This document shows, piece by piece, positions 22,001 through 33,951 of a DNA stretch of 64,000 bases (positions within the stretch are counted from its first letter, which is position 1; the number at the start of each line of letters is the position of its first letter). The DNA is from Leptodontidium sp. MPI-SDFR-AT-0119 (taxonomy: Eukaryota; Ascomycota; Leotiomycetes; Helotiales; Leptodontidiaceae), in NCBI GenBank assembly GCA_020726505.1, contig JAHLEZ010000014.1, positions 2,294,001-2,358,000 of the forward strand, given 5' to 3'. Below the pieces are notes generated by a model. That model saw only the letters and a list, made by a program, of their open reading frames with translations, was not told where the DNA came from and searched no databases. Both the position numbers and the translations under genes were made by a program.

Positions 22001-23281
22001 TTCCAAGACCGTAAAGGGTTCCCTTGGGAATGGATTTGCTGGGATTCTTCAGATCTCCGGACATGCTCGCACCGGCAAAAATACCACCAGTCGCTGGGAA
22101 GAGAATTCCGAACAAATCCTGGAACGTCTCCTTCCCACGCAGCTGACTTCCAGCAGCGCCTTTTGTGAGCTGGGGCATGAGATTACCAACGAAGGTGTCT
22201 ACACTGAGGCCGGTGTAGTCAATACCTAGCTTGCGGCTCTCGAACGGTGCAACAATCAGAGCCGAGAAAGGGATACTGAGAGTAGCAATGACAAGTATAA
22301 CCAGAAGTCCATTGCTGGCACGAGCGAAAATCGAGGATCCAGCAAGGCAAATTCCTGTACATACCACAAGAACAACTGTTGACCACAAATATAGATACCA
22401 CGGGGTTTCCGGCATGATGTTGGCCCAGTTTCCGGTGGATGCCCCAAAGTTCAGCTTGAGGCAGTCAATCAAGCCCACGGCATTCAGACCAGTGTTGAAG
22501 ACGAACCCCATATAGAACACAACTCCAATGGATCCACCAAATTCGGGGCCAAGAGACCTTGAAATCAAATAGTATGCTCCCCCACCTCGAACCGTGCCGT
22601 TTGATGCAATTGCCGAAAGGGAGAATGTGGTGATGAGGTTGATAGCGTAGGAAGCAACTAGCATGCCCATTATACCAAGCACTCCACTTTGTCCTGGAGA
22701 ACTGTTAGTAAAACTACACATGCATATCCCAGGATTTGCATATAGGACTCACCCAGAATAAATCCAAACCGCAAGAACATAAGAATGCTAAGGACATTCA
22801 AACATGTTGGCACATAGACTCCAGAGAACATGCCGAGCTTCTCGTCTCCTCCGACTGGTCGTGGCCCCAATCCAGCTTTAGGAACAGATGCTTCCCCGTT
22901 CGCCTTCTTCATCTCGGCAGCATTATTCATCTGTATCCTCGCCATCTCGTCTTCGGCATTGGGGGTCGATGTCTGCCGGCCATTGCTGGATCTCTTTCGC
23001 ATGCCAGAGCCATTTCCTATATTGAATGTTGCTATGTGTAGTAGCCGTTTGGTGAAGGAATATTCACGTGGAGGCGGGGTTGAATCGTTCGTGGCTGGCT
23101 CGTAAGGGCTTCGATCTTCCGGGTCTTCCTCATTGGCAGCTTCATCGACTGGCTCTGGCTCCTCAATAGCCATAGACGACCTCCTATTCAATTCGCCTGC
23201 TTCATCGTGGGCGGTACCTGAATGGAAGTTGGAATGTTGTCTCCCTGCACCTCCTCGAGAGGGACGCAAAGTACTAGACAT
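19043..23281 (-). CDS. Cation-chloride cotransporter (SLC12 family, Vhc1-like)
   Basis: Exons 23281-22753, 22693-21648 and 21595-19043 with introns of 59 and 52 nt (GTGAGT/GTAAGT donors) give 1375 aa. The cytosolic N-terminus (about 155 aa) is polar. The SLC12 transport core starts at [20 protein letters not shown], continues with [15 protein letters not shown] and [23 protein letters not shown], and spans about twelve helices. The long C-terminal regulatory domain follows ([33 protein letters not shown]), with a Ser/Asp-rich disordered insert, and ends in the conserved SLC12 segment [19 protein letters not shown] and LPSPVEGTS. Yeast Vhc1 moves K+ and Cl- at the vacuolar membrane; location here is inferred from that. 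It shares a 919-bp divergent promoter with the amino-acid transporter gene at 24201. Confidence 0.93.
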
Positions 23282-24200
23282 TGCTGCTCCTATCTAGCTG
23301 GAACCAGAGAAGCTCGAGTTCTTTGATGTCATGAATTGGACGCCATAGCACAGGAAGGATAATAGCTGGGTAAATGGCAAGATGCAGGTCCGTGGTCGTG
23401 TCGTACTATACTCACTTGCACAGCTGCAGTTGTTCCTTGAACTCGAAATGCAAACCGCCTCCGCTCTGCTCACAATGATCGTCACCTCAGCTCTGGCTTT
23501 GGCTTGGCTGCTCGAATCGCGTATCCCTGCACGGGAACGTCATTCCACACTCGGCAAAGTCTCTTCAGTGCAAACTGGAAATCTCTTCGAGTCAGAAGTG
23601 TCAAGCCGCATGCAGCCGGTGTGAGAGAAAAATAATCAGAGGCAGAGAAAGAGACGAAGTAGCAAAAAAGGAGCTTTGAGATATAGTAATGTAAACAAAT
23701 GCCTCACTACTTGGCGAGGCTGTGAAATGGACAATCACTCAGTCAATCAATCAATGACATCCTGCACCAGCAGCACTGCACGCACAGAGATAAGCCTCGA
23801 CCAGGGGTGTCAAATGGCTGCTGCTGATTGGGTGATTCCATTATCAGGGGTCCTCTTCACGTGTGACCAGCCAAACACGAGCAAGTGAGTTTCTGTCTTG
23901 GCCCGCTGCCCGAGACTCCAGCAGGTGATGGCATTAGCATCTGTGAGAGCAAACAGCCGCCGATACAGCACAAAACCACTTGCCCTTCCTCATGCGCTTC
24001 CACCCGTTGTGCACATTCCTGTGAGCATCATATATTTGCATTGGTTCCAGGCAACGCGGCAGAGCTCCAGGCTGACTTGCGCGGCGCAGTCACTTTTCTT
24101 CATCTTCAACAACACTGCGGTGGCACAAACCATGAGATAAGACCCTTAGCCTATCTACGGTCCGACGACACCTGTTCCTCTTACATCCACGACAAATACC
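23282..24200. promoter_or_regulatory. Shared divergent promoter of two transporter genes
   Basis: 919 bp between the start codons of the cotransporter (-) and the amino-acid transporter (+). No convincing gene inside; a long plus-strand frame from 23885 is a shadow that overlaps the transporter's own start. It must hold both promoters and leaders. No specific factor site can be assigned by eye. Confidence 0.55.
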
Positions 24201-26620
24201 ATGTCGACACCTCGAGATGGCGAGTCCTCGGCTCGCCCTCTGCCAGTTCCAATGTCTTCTTCGCCGAGTTCAACAAGAGGACGATTATCAGGCAGTCCTC
24301 TTCCTCGAGCGGCCTCGACAGCTCGATTAGCTTCCCCAGTCCCCTCACACAGCACCGTGGGAACACCACAAGTACGCCAGATACCTACGCCGAGTCAAGT
24401 TGGAGCAGGTTCTTTTGTTTCTGGCAGCTTGACACCTCTTGCTGGTCCTCCACCCCACTCTTCACAGCCTGGACCAGGAGTGTCAGCTCTCGCAGCGGCT
24501 TTGTCCAATTCCTTTGGCCAGTCACCACCGAAGTTCGGCACACCTCCTCTTCGACCTCTGTCTCCGAGTGCTGCTGGCCACCAGATATTACCTTCGGGTA
24601 TTCAGAGCAACTACGGCTCTTTCGACAGAGCTCGGTCCGTCCAGGGTGCACCGGGTTGGGCTGGTCCAAGTACATACGAGGACCCAGAGATTGTGAAGAG
24701 ACATCTTGTACAGCCTGCTGAGACGGGAGATGCGGCGAACGATAGCATATTTGGACCCTCTGTATCATTTCGAACAGGGTCTCCAGCTGCAAAGGGGAAA
24801 CAAAACATTGGAGATATAGCTCCAGGGCTAGATGACGACGAGTTTTCGAGTTTGCGGCTGCAGGGAGGAGATGTTACACGACCCATATACAGGTGGACTG
24901 AGGAAGCACAAGCAAAATCCGGACGAGGGAGAGCACAAAGAAGTCAGAGTTTCCACCTCTCGCGGCCACACCCCGAGAACGAGGTACTTGACATTGGCTC
25001 GATCAAGATCCCAGGTGGATTCCGGCGCAATTTTCTACGACGTGCTGCAGGGAGTCCATCTCCGGCAGGTAGACATGCGGATGAGAGTACCGTAGGGCTT
25101 CGTGCACAACCAAAAATGCTCACGAACAACTTTATCGAATTTTTGACGATATATGGTCATTTCGCTGGTGAAGAATTGGAAGAAGACGACGAAGTGCTAG
25201 GGCCAAACGAGTATTTCTCGTCTGAAGATATCTCGGCAGTTGGAGACGAGGGAAGTGATGACGATAGAGAGCCTATGGAGGACAGTGCATTACTCACGCC
25301 TGGCCGCAAGAAGAGGAAGCGCAAGGAACGCCAGGTAGAGGGCACCAATGGATCCATGGCAGCTGCTTTATTGCTGCTCAAATCGTTCGTCGGTACTGGT
25401 GTATTATTCCTACCCAAGGCCTACCTGAACGGTGGTATGCTTTTCAGTAATCTTGTCTTGGTTGGCGTAGCTGTCTTGAGCTACTATTGCTTTGTTCTAT
25501 TGGTCAACACTCGTCTGAGGGTAAATGGATCATTCGGCGACATGGGAGGAATTCTGTACGGAAACTGGATGCGAACGACCATTCTGGTATCCATCGTGGT
25601 CAGCCAAATCGGCTTCGTCGCTGCATACATTGTTTTCACATCCAAAAATCTGCAAGCCTTCATTCTTGCTGTTTCGGATTGTAAGACCAACATCGAGGTC
25701 AAATGGTTGATTCTCATGCAAATGGTGGTCTTCCTTCCATTTTCGCTATTACGAGACATCAGCAAACTCGGTTTCACGGCTCTGATTGCCGATGCGTTTA
25801 TTCTCATCGGCTTGGTTTACCTCTACTATTACGACATTCTCACCATCGTCCGACAAGGTGGAGTCTCAGACATTGTCAACTTCAATCCCAACGATTGGAC
25901 CCTTTTTATCGGAATTGCGATCTTCACATTCGAAGGAATTGGCTTGATTATTCCGATCCAAGAATCTATGAAGAACCCTAAGAAGTTCCCTCCAGTTCTT
26001 GGTGGCGTGATGATTATTATTTCTGTAGTATTCATCTCCATGGGTGCGTTGTCTTACGCAGCTTATGGCTCCAAGACCGAAACTGTCGTCATTCTCAACC
26101 TTCCACAAGACGATAAGATGGTAAACGGAGTCCAATTCCTGTATTCTCTCGCCATCCTTCTTTCTACACCATTGCAGATCTTCCCTGCAATCAGGATCAC
26201 AGAGAACGAGCTCTTCACCCGAAGTGGCAAGTACAACCCATATATCAAATGGCAAAAGAACCTCTTCCGCTTCTTTGTCGTCATGCTCTGCGCTGGAATT
26301 GCTTGGTTTGGTGCCAACGATCTTGACAAGTTCGTTGCAGTGGTGGGTAGCTTTGCCTGTGTGCCATTGGTTTACATCTACCCGGTAAGTCTTTTCATCT
26401 CCATGTGTAAACGTTGGCTAACATCAGACAGCCTATGCTCCACTTCAGAGCCGTATCCAAGACCACATTCCGCAAAACGGCTGATGTACTTCTATGCATC
26501 TTCGGCCTGGTAGCGATGGTCTACACCACAACCCTCACAGTCATCAGCTGGGCAAGTGGAGCCCAAGAGCCAGACCTCCCAAGCTACTGCGACAAGAAAG
26601 TTGGGTTGGGTCTCTTCTAA
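24201..26620 (+). CDS. Vacuolar-type amino acid transporter (AAAP family, AVT3/4-like)
   Basis: Exons 24201-26384 and 26432-26620, separated by a short 47-nt intron (GTAAGT..GGCTAAC..CAG), give 790 aa. Without splicing the frame stays open through the intron but yields a wrong tail. The first ~390 residues are Ser/Pro-rich, basic, then acidic, and predicted disordered, as in AVT3/AVT4. The transporter core begins GSMAAALLLLKSFVGTGVLFLPKAYLNGG in pieces and has about eleven helices, including FIGIAIFTFEGIGLIIPIQE, typical of the AAAP family. The true last helix (LLCIFGLVAMVYTTTLTVIS) is encoded by exon 2. In yeast these proteins export neutral or basic amino acids from the vacuole by H+ symport. 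Substrate here is unknown. Confidence 0.92.
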
Positions 26621-27261
26621 CCCCATTTTTCAAAGATATCAGAATGCACAATGGAAGCAATTCACAAGGGTCGGGGATCGGATAGGATTGGCAATGGTTT
26701 CCTTGTTTTATCTAGAATTGCTTTTCTTGCATAGCGCCGCGCTGCTACGTTCTGTTTCCTCTTACGACTGTAAGCTAAGTAGCGAGTTATTTTTTGAGGT
26801 TTGTACTCGTCGCTTTTTTCTCACTGCGTCCGTCAATGGATCAGATCAGTTGCTTCACATTATTTGATTTTTACTTTCGCTGGCGCGCGGGCGGCATTGT
26901 TCATTTTTGGTTGAGATGAAGATGAGGTCAGATCAGAATAGAAGTTGAAAGATTGACAATTTCTGATCTCTATTGTGCTTTTCCCTTAAAACAACACAAT
27001 GAGTGATGACAAGTTGTTGTGCCTCCTAACTAAGATGCTAGTCTACTGTTCCTCCTAGCCCGCTCATATATTACGATTACCTGGCCTGCATTCCCATTCC
27101 CAAAGTCAAATTCAAATCAAGCCAAATCCAACACCTAAAACTCCTTCCTGAATCAAAACGCAATCCATCATCTCCTGTTCAATCCTACCCTATCCCCTCA
27201 TGCTCACATCCTCACACCCTCAACCCAACCCAACCCAACCTACCCTCTCTCTACCTCAAAC
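26621..27261. other. Intergenic between convergent genes
   Basis: 3' regions of the amino-acid transporter (+) and the small GPI protein (-). It includes short CCCAA repeats near 27226-27240. No gene seen. Confidence 0.5.
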
Positions 27262-27627
27262 CTAAAGCCCCAAAGTCAACCCCACAACCCCAGCAGCAAT
27301 AACAACCACCCCGAAAACTGAATTCCCTACATCGGGGTATGAAAGCGCCGCCCCGGCCGTGACGTTCGACTGTGTGGGCTTGGTGCTGGATGTGCTAGTG
27401 TGGGTGGGTGTTATGGGTGGTTTGGTGCTGTCGGATGGGCGTTAGTGCTTTGTTTGTGTTTGTGTTCAGGGGGGAGGGGATTGGAAGGGAGAAGGTATGG
27501 GGGTAGCGTAGTCTTACTATGTTCCATTTGTTGCGTTCGCTACAGCGGACACTGGGGAGGCGAGGAGGACGAGGAAGAGGATTGTGAAGAGTGCGAATGG
27601 GAGGGCGGTAGTGATTAAGCGGGCCAT
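27262..27627 (-). CDS. Small GPI-anchored secreted protein (91 aa)
   Basis: Two exons, 27627-27518 and 27427-27262, flank a 90-nt intron (GTAAGA donor, CACTAAC branch, CAG acceptor); the reading frame closes at exactly 92 codons. Neither exon is long enough to stand out alone. Residues 1-28 form a strong signal peptide (MARLITTALPFALFTILFLV, then LLASPVSA). A short Ser/Thr/Pro-rich mature part follows, with N-glycosylation sequons (NAT, NGT, NVT). The C-terminus (NSVFGVVVIAAGVVGLTLGL) is a GPI signal. Mature length would be only ~40 residues. Small wall or membrane glycopeptide of unknown function. Alternative: a classical small surface antigen-like protein; no cysteines are present, so it is not a typical cysteine-rich effector. 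Confidence 0.75.
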
Positions 27628-28220
27628 TGTGGATTCGGTGCGGTAGTTGGGGTGTGGGATGGAATTAAGTTAAGTTTGGGCTTTGAGCGAGTGATAAAGT
27701 GAGAAGAAACAATCAACTCGGATGAAGAAGTTGAAATAAAACGAATATATGTTAAGACTTAAAAAAAAAATCCGAAGTGTGATGTGACGGGAGGGGGAAA
27801 ATCAACTTTTAAACCCAGACTTAAAAGTTGCAAACGAATCTCCACACAAGAGATGGCGTTAATACGAGCTAGCGGGTGGCTGCGAGGAATGCGAGAACTC
27901 GTCGCTTCATTCTTACGCTTGGCTGGGGAACGGTTGTGTTTGAGACGTTTCTGGAATGCGTCTTTTATGTAAATGTATCTATATTGATAATTGGAAATCG
28001 AAATTTGGACAGCCGCTGAGGAATCGAGTCCGCTTGGAGCAGTTTGTTTGCTTTGGCTTCGGTTATGAAATAGGGGGCTTGCACGGGGTTGGTGACAGGG
28101 ATCTCATCTCGCGTAAATTGATTTCTTAGCCTTGTCGCGAGAAACGCGTAAACTTGCAATACAAGATCCCAAATTCAACTGACCAACAATTCAACCCTCT
28201 GCTTGAGGACAACGTCAAAC
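27628..28220. promoter_or_regulatory. Divergent promoter: small GPI protein and Pol delta subunit
   Basis: 593 bp between start codons on opposite strands. No supported coding sequence inside. An A-run lies near 27760. Confidence 0.5.
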
Positions 28221-29984
28221 ATGGTCGCACCAGAGGAAAAAAGCAATCTGTTGCGCAGTCCCTCGTTAGTACCCTATCCTCCCCGCGCGAAAAGAAAATT
28301 GTATTGAATTAGAACTGACGCAAGCATAGCAATCAAACCCACACCCACCTCATCCGCCAATCCTCCCTCTACAAGCCCCTCACCACCTACGCGCTCGAGA
28401 AGGAGAAGCAATACCAGCAGCAATATGGCGACATGTACTTCCTGCGGCTGACGAAGCTCAAGCCGGCCGTGGAGAGTATCGCCGAGGAAGCATGGCGCGA
28501 TTTCCACATCGCGGGCGAGGCCGTCGAGAAAGTCGAGCGGGTGCTGGATGTTAGGCAGGGGAAGCTGTGTTGGGTCGCTGGAACGATTTATATGGATATG
28601 CCCCTGAAACCGAATATTTTAGATGATATCTCTAAGGATGTGAGTTCCCTAGCCTAGGATGAGTGAAGTGTGGACTGCTGTGGTTGAGTTTGGTCTCGTG
28701 GGGTATGTGTGCTGATGGAATATAGCATTGGATCTCAGCCCCGGCCCCGAGACAGAAATACCTCTCCCCAACAGGAGAAGATCTCATTATGCTAGAGGAC
28801 GAATCTGGAAGACTGCGGTTGGTGGGTGCGCCGCTTGCAGACGAGATGCTGGTAACAGGCTGCATTGTTGCAGTGATGGGAACAGAGAACGCGAATGGAG
28901 ATTTCGAAGTCGTGGATATCAAAGTTCCGGATCTGCCTCCGCAGGCAGAGAGGTGGCATACATCAGATTCCACCTCAAACAGGAAAGACGACGTTGATGT
29001 GGATACGGATATGGACGTCGACAAGCCACCCAGCAAGAAAATAGCTATTGTATCCGGTCTAGGATTCTCAGGCACAGATGCAGACCACTCGCTGGAAATC
29101 AACCTACTGGCCGAATACCTCCTTGGCGAAGCCCTCGACCCCACAACCCAAGAGTCTGTCTCGCAGATAAGCAGGTTAATCATAGCCGGGAACTCAGTCA
29201 CATTAGACAACGAAGCCGTCTCCCATGACACCATAGGCAATACGCGGAAAACGCAGAAGAAATACGGTTACGACAGCAGCGCGTACAACCCCACGCCGAC
29301 CAAACACCTCGATGATTTCCTAGCAACCTTATTACCTAGTATACCCGTCACGCTCATACCGGGGTATTCGGACCCCGCGAATGTCAGTCTACCGCAACAA
29401 CCTATCCATCCTGCTATGTTCCCGCAAGCGAGGACGTATAGTTCTATACCTCCAAGAGCGGGAGAGGCAGCCGAGCCGGGTTGGTTCGATACAGTGACTA
29501 ACCCCTGGGATGGTGAGATCGAGGGCTGGAAAGTCTTGGGTACGGGTGGGCAGAATGTCGATGATGTGTTCAAGTATGTGGAGAGTGAAGATAGGTTGGG
29601 TATGTTGGAGGCGATGTGTAGATGGCGATGTGTAGCGCCGACTGCACCTGATACTTTATGTAAGCTTCCTCCCCAACTTATTCCTATCGACATCCACAAC
29701 CCTTTATCAAAAACAAATGCAACACAGAATTAAAACTTTCGCTAATCATGGATAATTACACAGGGAGCTACCCCTTCCAAGACGACGACCCCTTCGTCAT
29801 GAACTCCTGCCCACATCTCTTCTTCGTCGGCTCGCAGCCTAAATTCGACACCGCTGAGATAGAGGGCCCGGATGGGCAGACGGTGAGGTTGATTGCTGTG
29901 CCCAAGTTCGCTGAGACGAGGGAATTGGTCCTGGTTGATTCCGAGACGTTGGAGACTTCGGTTGTGAGGATCGCTGTTGTGTGA
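28221..29984 (+). CDS. DNA polymerase delta small (B) subunit, POLD2/Cdc1 type
   Basis: Four exons, 28221-28264, 28330-28639, 28726-29659 and 29764-29984, give 502 aa (human POLD2 is 469). Introns are 65, 86 and 104 nt. The N-terminal OB-fold region contains YGDMYFLRLTKLKP and GKLCWVAGTIYMDMPLKPNI. The inactive calcineurin-like phosphoesterase domain follows with IAIVSGLGFSG and LIIAGNSV, then HLDDFLATLLPSIPVTLIPGYSDPAN split across its conserved PG.SDP loop, and HPAMFPQA. The C-terminus, SYPFQDDDPFVMNSCPHLFFVGSQ, matches the family end (YPF..DPF....CPH.YF.GN); it lies on the last exon. The subunit scaffolds the catalytic Pol3 in nuclear replication and repair. An acidic insert (DVDVDTDMDVD) follows the first OB block. 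Confidence 0.95.
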
Positions 29985-31137
29985 TCGACTCTGAGTGAGT
30001 GAGTGGGTTCTAGGAGGTGGTTAAGGGACAGTTGGCACATCTGAATGAGTCACGAGTCATGAGCGAATGAAGTCATATACCCACGCCCTCTTTGGTGTCT
30101 CGATTTCCTTCCTACTTGTTCAAATTTGATTCCTACTGAAGCATATGCAACGCTCATGGATTTAAAACAGATACGGGGCAAGGGCAGCTAGAGGTCTCAC
30201 TACCTCGGAGCAAGTTCTTGTCCAAATCTCGACTCCTCGACTCCTCGACTCCTCGCCTCCGAGACAAGCGTTGTACCACATTCAAGTAGAAACCTCAGCT
30301 ATCAGCTAGTCGAAATCTAGTACTGTGAACAACATGGACTAATTCGCCCACTCGCTATTCGCGGAGTTAGCATGCAGTGTCTGGGAAGTCATTATTGTAT
30401 GGACTTGTTTATGTCTATTCACGCCCCCGCAATAGCCGAGTAGATTCTCAAGGCTGTTGTCGTAATGAGAGCTTGTTTCTGTGATGGAGATATCTGATAT
30501 ATGAAACGTTCTAAGCCAGGATCGTTGATTTTGTCGAATTTAGGGAGGGAAGGAAGGTATTCAATGTTTTTCGTGACTCCGTGGCCATCGCGTACTCTTG
30601 TGTCCAAGCTATGTATGCTACATCCGTACATTGCCCAGTCGCCTTCTCCAGAAACCCGCCGTTTTTGAGACACAGACTCAGTAGGTGAATGAAAATGGCA
30701 GGAAGAAAAGAGGTTTCGCCGTGAGATGGGAGGATATTCACCCATCTCACACACTTTTCATTTATAAATTTCTGAGGAACAGCTCTTAAATAGATCGTTG
30801 TCACTGGTTCTTTTTAGAGATATTTTTTTCCTCTCCACCACAACAACAGCTCCTCGCCCTACCACCAAAATCCAACTGAGAATCAAAGAATCATACAAAA
30901 TACAAGCAGATCCGTTGACGAATACAATCACGGTGGTGTAAGAGAGCATACGGAGGAAACTCCCTACCGAATCAAAATCACAAATCTATTACCCACTTCC
31001 AAAGCGAAGACAGCCCTCAATGTTGTCCAGCAATACCGGTGGTGGGAGTTCCCTCCGGTGTGGATCTGTTTAAAGAGGAGAATACGGTGATCGTCATTGT
31101 TCGTTTTCGGAACTGGGAACATGTGAGGAACGCAAGC
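29985..31137. other. Intergenic, no gene recognised
   Basis: A short CGACTCCT repeat lies at 30233-30256. Minus-strand frames at 30419-30804 are open for ~100 codons in two frames but have no domain and conflicting phases; I do not call them. Confidence 0.45.
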
Positions 31138-32153
31138 ATGAGTTTCCTCAAAGACACAAATTGGGGTTGGAACGGAGGATTCAAGCCGAGGATTACAAAG
31201 ATAACACAACTGGAAAAAAAAAAAATTGAAGACGGAGCGTATTATGAAGACATCAGCTCCCTTTTTCTTCTCAACGAATCTACAGATTTTCTCGGCGAGC
31301 GGGCTGATAATGCGCTAGGGGACCTCTGCCCGGGTTGCATTGTTCGACTTCCAGAATACGAAGATATGCCGCGTGACATACAGGTAGATGTCAGATTGAG
31401 GAAAGACTGCAACATCGATGTTCTAGGTCACCCAATTCTGATCGTCAAGATACATAATAACGGACTGGTCAACTTTGTCATTGTAAGTTTCCTACCTCAT
31501 AAGATCTATACTGTGCCCTCTAGCTAATGAACAAGTGTACTACTTTCCGTGACCGCAGGCCGGAAGATGTTTTCAGGCACAAACCCGAGAAGCTGAGAGA
31601 ATTCATCGAAATTGACTCCATTCCTGGAAATCAACTTCGAAAAAGTGAAATGAGGATAGGAAAAGCCCCAGCCATCCCCAAAGGCTTGTTGGCCTTCGCA
31701 GATGGACGCAGAATGCCACGGAGGGGCTATGCAGGAAGCATGGTGTATACCATTTCCGCAAAATGTCTAACCAGCCTGAATCTACGTGGTTTGCAGGATC
31801 TACCTGGGTGCTGCATGAAAATCTGCAACGTTGATCTTTTGATCGAAAGAATAGCGATGGTTGGAGATATTCCAGAGACTGAATATTCCATAAGCAAGTT
31901 CCCGATCTCAGCAAATGTGACATTCCCCAGCCGAGAAACTGGTCAAGGTTCTTGGGCACCAGGTCCCTGGAACGACCCAGAAGGTATCGAAGATGAAGTC
32001 GGGTGGATGTGGTGAGTTGATCCTTACGGTAGGATAATGGACGCAACACCACTGCGTTGTTAAGGGTCAAATCTTTTTCTCTTGGACAGCATTGGGCAAG
32101 CGCATTTTCAGGAATGGACTGGAAAATGGCCAGATGATGCCCACTTTGGGTAG
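31138..32153 (+). CDS. Fungal protein of unknown function, tandem paralog A
   Basis: Proposed exons 31138-31482, 31536-32011 and 32090-32153 (294 aa). Intron 1 (53 nt) begins GTAAGT and has CTAAT close to its end; intron 2 (78 nt) begins GTGAGT and ends CAG, and replaces a TGA-containing readthrough with a tail GQAHFQEWTGKWPDDAHFG. The frame stays open ~33 codons upstream of the chosen ATG, so the N-terminus may be longer or have another exon. Recognisable order: GCIVRLPEYED, then LGHPILIVKI, then VNFVI...TTFRDR, then a Lys/Arg-rich LLAFADGRRMPRRGYAGSMV ending in a YTI-like strand. The same order occurs in the neighbour at 32887, so the two are diverged paralogs. I recognise this layout from hypothetical fungal proteins but know no function. 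No signal peptide or TM. Confidence 0.6.
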
Positions 32154-32886
32154 TTCAAGTTGGTTGGAAATTGGAGTATGTAATCTGGGGGATGCATGAA
32201 CTCTACATTCTATGGAATTTGGAAGCATCGTCAAAGCTTGAGACTGATAGATGAGAACACCGGTCCAATTTCAACTCTCGCTAAACACTTGACCTCGTTT
32301 CCTCACAAAAACAATCAATAGCACCAGCCAAAAGAGGACGACAAGATACCCTGATCCAGATACCGTTAAAATGACATAAAGGGACCACAGTAATTCAGTA
32401 ACCTTCCATTTTTGTGCCTAGCATGTTTAAGGTATTGGTTGGTCTGTTACCCAGGGTAATCCAGCTGCTAGTCATAACCTGAAGCGAGACGTCCCCCATT
32501 GCCTAAGTGGAAACCCCAGAATACAAAGCGCCGATATGCTGATAAAACCTGAGAGAAGGAACTCCACCAATATGCATGACCTAATGTGAGACTTGTCTCC
32601 GGAGAGATTAAAAGTGTCTTGGTTCGCTCGCATGAAACTCTTTTGTGTGCTGGATGAGAAAGAGCATCCTGAAACGCGATGTTGGCAATCCCCAAAGAAC
32701 TTGGGTAATGTATAAGACAGGTGGGTTCCAGGCCAACCGATTTCAAATCACTGGAAACATACAAACGCAAACTTTTGAGATAACTCTGATAATTCAATTG
32801 ACCACCTCACCCTCTACAAAGTTCTCCACAGCCCGTCCAGCAACGGCTTTACTGGGGACAAACAACTTCAGGGCTGACCAGACAAT
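32154..32886. other. Spacer between the two tandem paralogs
   Basis: No supported gene. A missing 5' exon of the downstream paralog could lie here, since its first exon has an in-frame stop just upstream (32875). Confidence 0.4.
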
Positions 32887-33853
32887 ATGTCTATCCGTAG
32901 AAAACCGGCGTTCATCAATGATTCCGAATTTTCTTTCCTTCAAGCTGGCTGCATCGTTTGCCTTGCTCACCACGACACCACAACTTCGAGCCAAAGCTGT
33001 GATGCCTCCATACCAAATGAGGCATTGGGAAGCCCAGTGATCATTCTCTCAATTCAGGAGAGTGGTAGGAGGCTTAAATCACAGGTGGTCTTCGCCCCGG
33101 TATGGGAATTACCCCTCTGATGGCCAGTTACTAGCTGACTTGTAGCAGATAATTTCCTTCCAAGACAGCCCAAGCGGGGATTCTACCAACCCACATCTAG
33201 ACCCCGACGACTTCGTTGAGATCGCCAAGGGCATCGAGGAAGAAGACGATCCAGCTGTAGACTTTCTCATCAGAATTAAAGCGCACTTCCAGCATCTGTC
33301 TGAAGACAAGATTCCAAGACGCGTTCTGCATTTGCGAGCTGGACATGAGATGGCTGGATCGTCTCATGTCAGAACGAAAGTTTACCGAACTACTGCGAGT
33401 ATGCTCTGTAAATACGCCGAGAAAATGCCACCACCGAGACTTACACCAAACGCACTTCGCTACTTGAGGATGAAGATCGCTGAGAAGATGGAGCCGGTGG
33501 GAGAGGGAGATGGAAGTAGTATTTCCTTGAAAATTTGGACTGGATCGAAGAGACTTTTGGAAGTTGGAGGAGTGGTTGCCGAAGGAAGTAGAAGCAGAGC
33601 GCAGGCTTTTGCGATGTTAAAACGGAAGCAGAAGGTGCTCAAGGGTTGCGGTTGTTGTTCTCGGCCTTCTACTTCTCGTCCTGGGGGCAGTTTCATGGAT
33701 AGCAAGTGCAGGTTAAGCCAGGATGACATCTTTGTGACACTCCGTGAAGAAGGTGTTGGGAGCAAATGCATGCAGAGGGAAATATCACACCACAGCTTTA
33801 AGGCAAAGAGCTCAGGGTGGCCGGGGGGGGGGGGCTGCTTTCTGATAGCTTAG
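32887..33853 (+). CDS. Fungal protein of unknown function, tandem paralog B
   Basis: Exons 32887-33099 and 33149-33853 with a 49-nt intron (GTATGG..ctagctgac..CAG), 305 aa. It parallels paralog A: LQAGCIVCLAHHD, then LGSPVIILSIQES, then SQVVFAP followed across the intron by IISFQDS, then RRVLHLRAGHEMAGSSHVRT and VYRTTASMLCKYA, which aligns with the LLAFADGRRMPRRGYAG/VYTISAKCL part of A. The intron sits at the same place in the motif order as intron 1 of A, supporting common origin. A basic, Cys-containing tail (KVLKGCGCCSRPSTSRPGG) has no counterpart in A. The last codons run through a 12-nt G homopolymer (33823-33834), so the exact C-terminus depends on that run being read correctly. Start codon is uncertain. 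Confidence 0.55.
33823..33834. repeat. 12-nt G homopolymer inside a coding exon
   Basis: Twelve consecutive G within the last codons of paralog B, encoding consecutive glycines. A length change here would alter the last few residues and stop. Confidence 0.85.
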
Positions 33854-33951
33854 CAAGGAGGACACATCATTTTATAAAATTTCTTGGAGAACATAATAAC
33901 AACACAACTCCTATATTATAATTTGCAATGAACACCCGTCGATCTCCATGC

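Noticed and set aside
23802..23812. CAGGGGTGTC, resembling a hAT terminal sequence
   Set aside because: No inverted partner or target duplication found around it.
23885..24721. 278-codon plus-strand frame
   Set aside because: It overlaps the start of the amino-acid transporter in another frame; the transporter frame carries the real domain.
27226..27242. CCCAA repeats resembling telomere units
   Set aside because: Only a few copies, unit does not match the fungal CCCTAA, and it lies between ordinary genes.
30419..30804. Two overlapping minus-strand frames of ~100 codons
   Set aside because: Different phases cover the same DNA, no recognisable motif, no splice pattern joining them.
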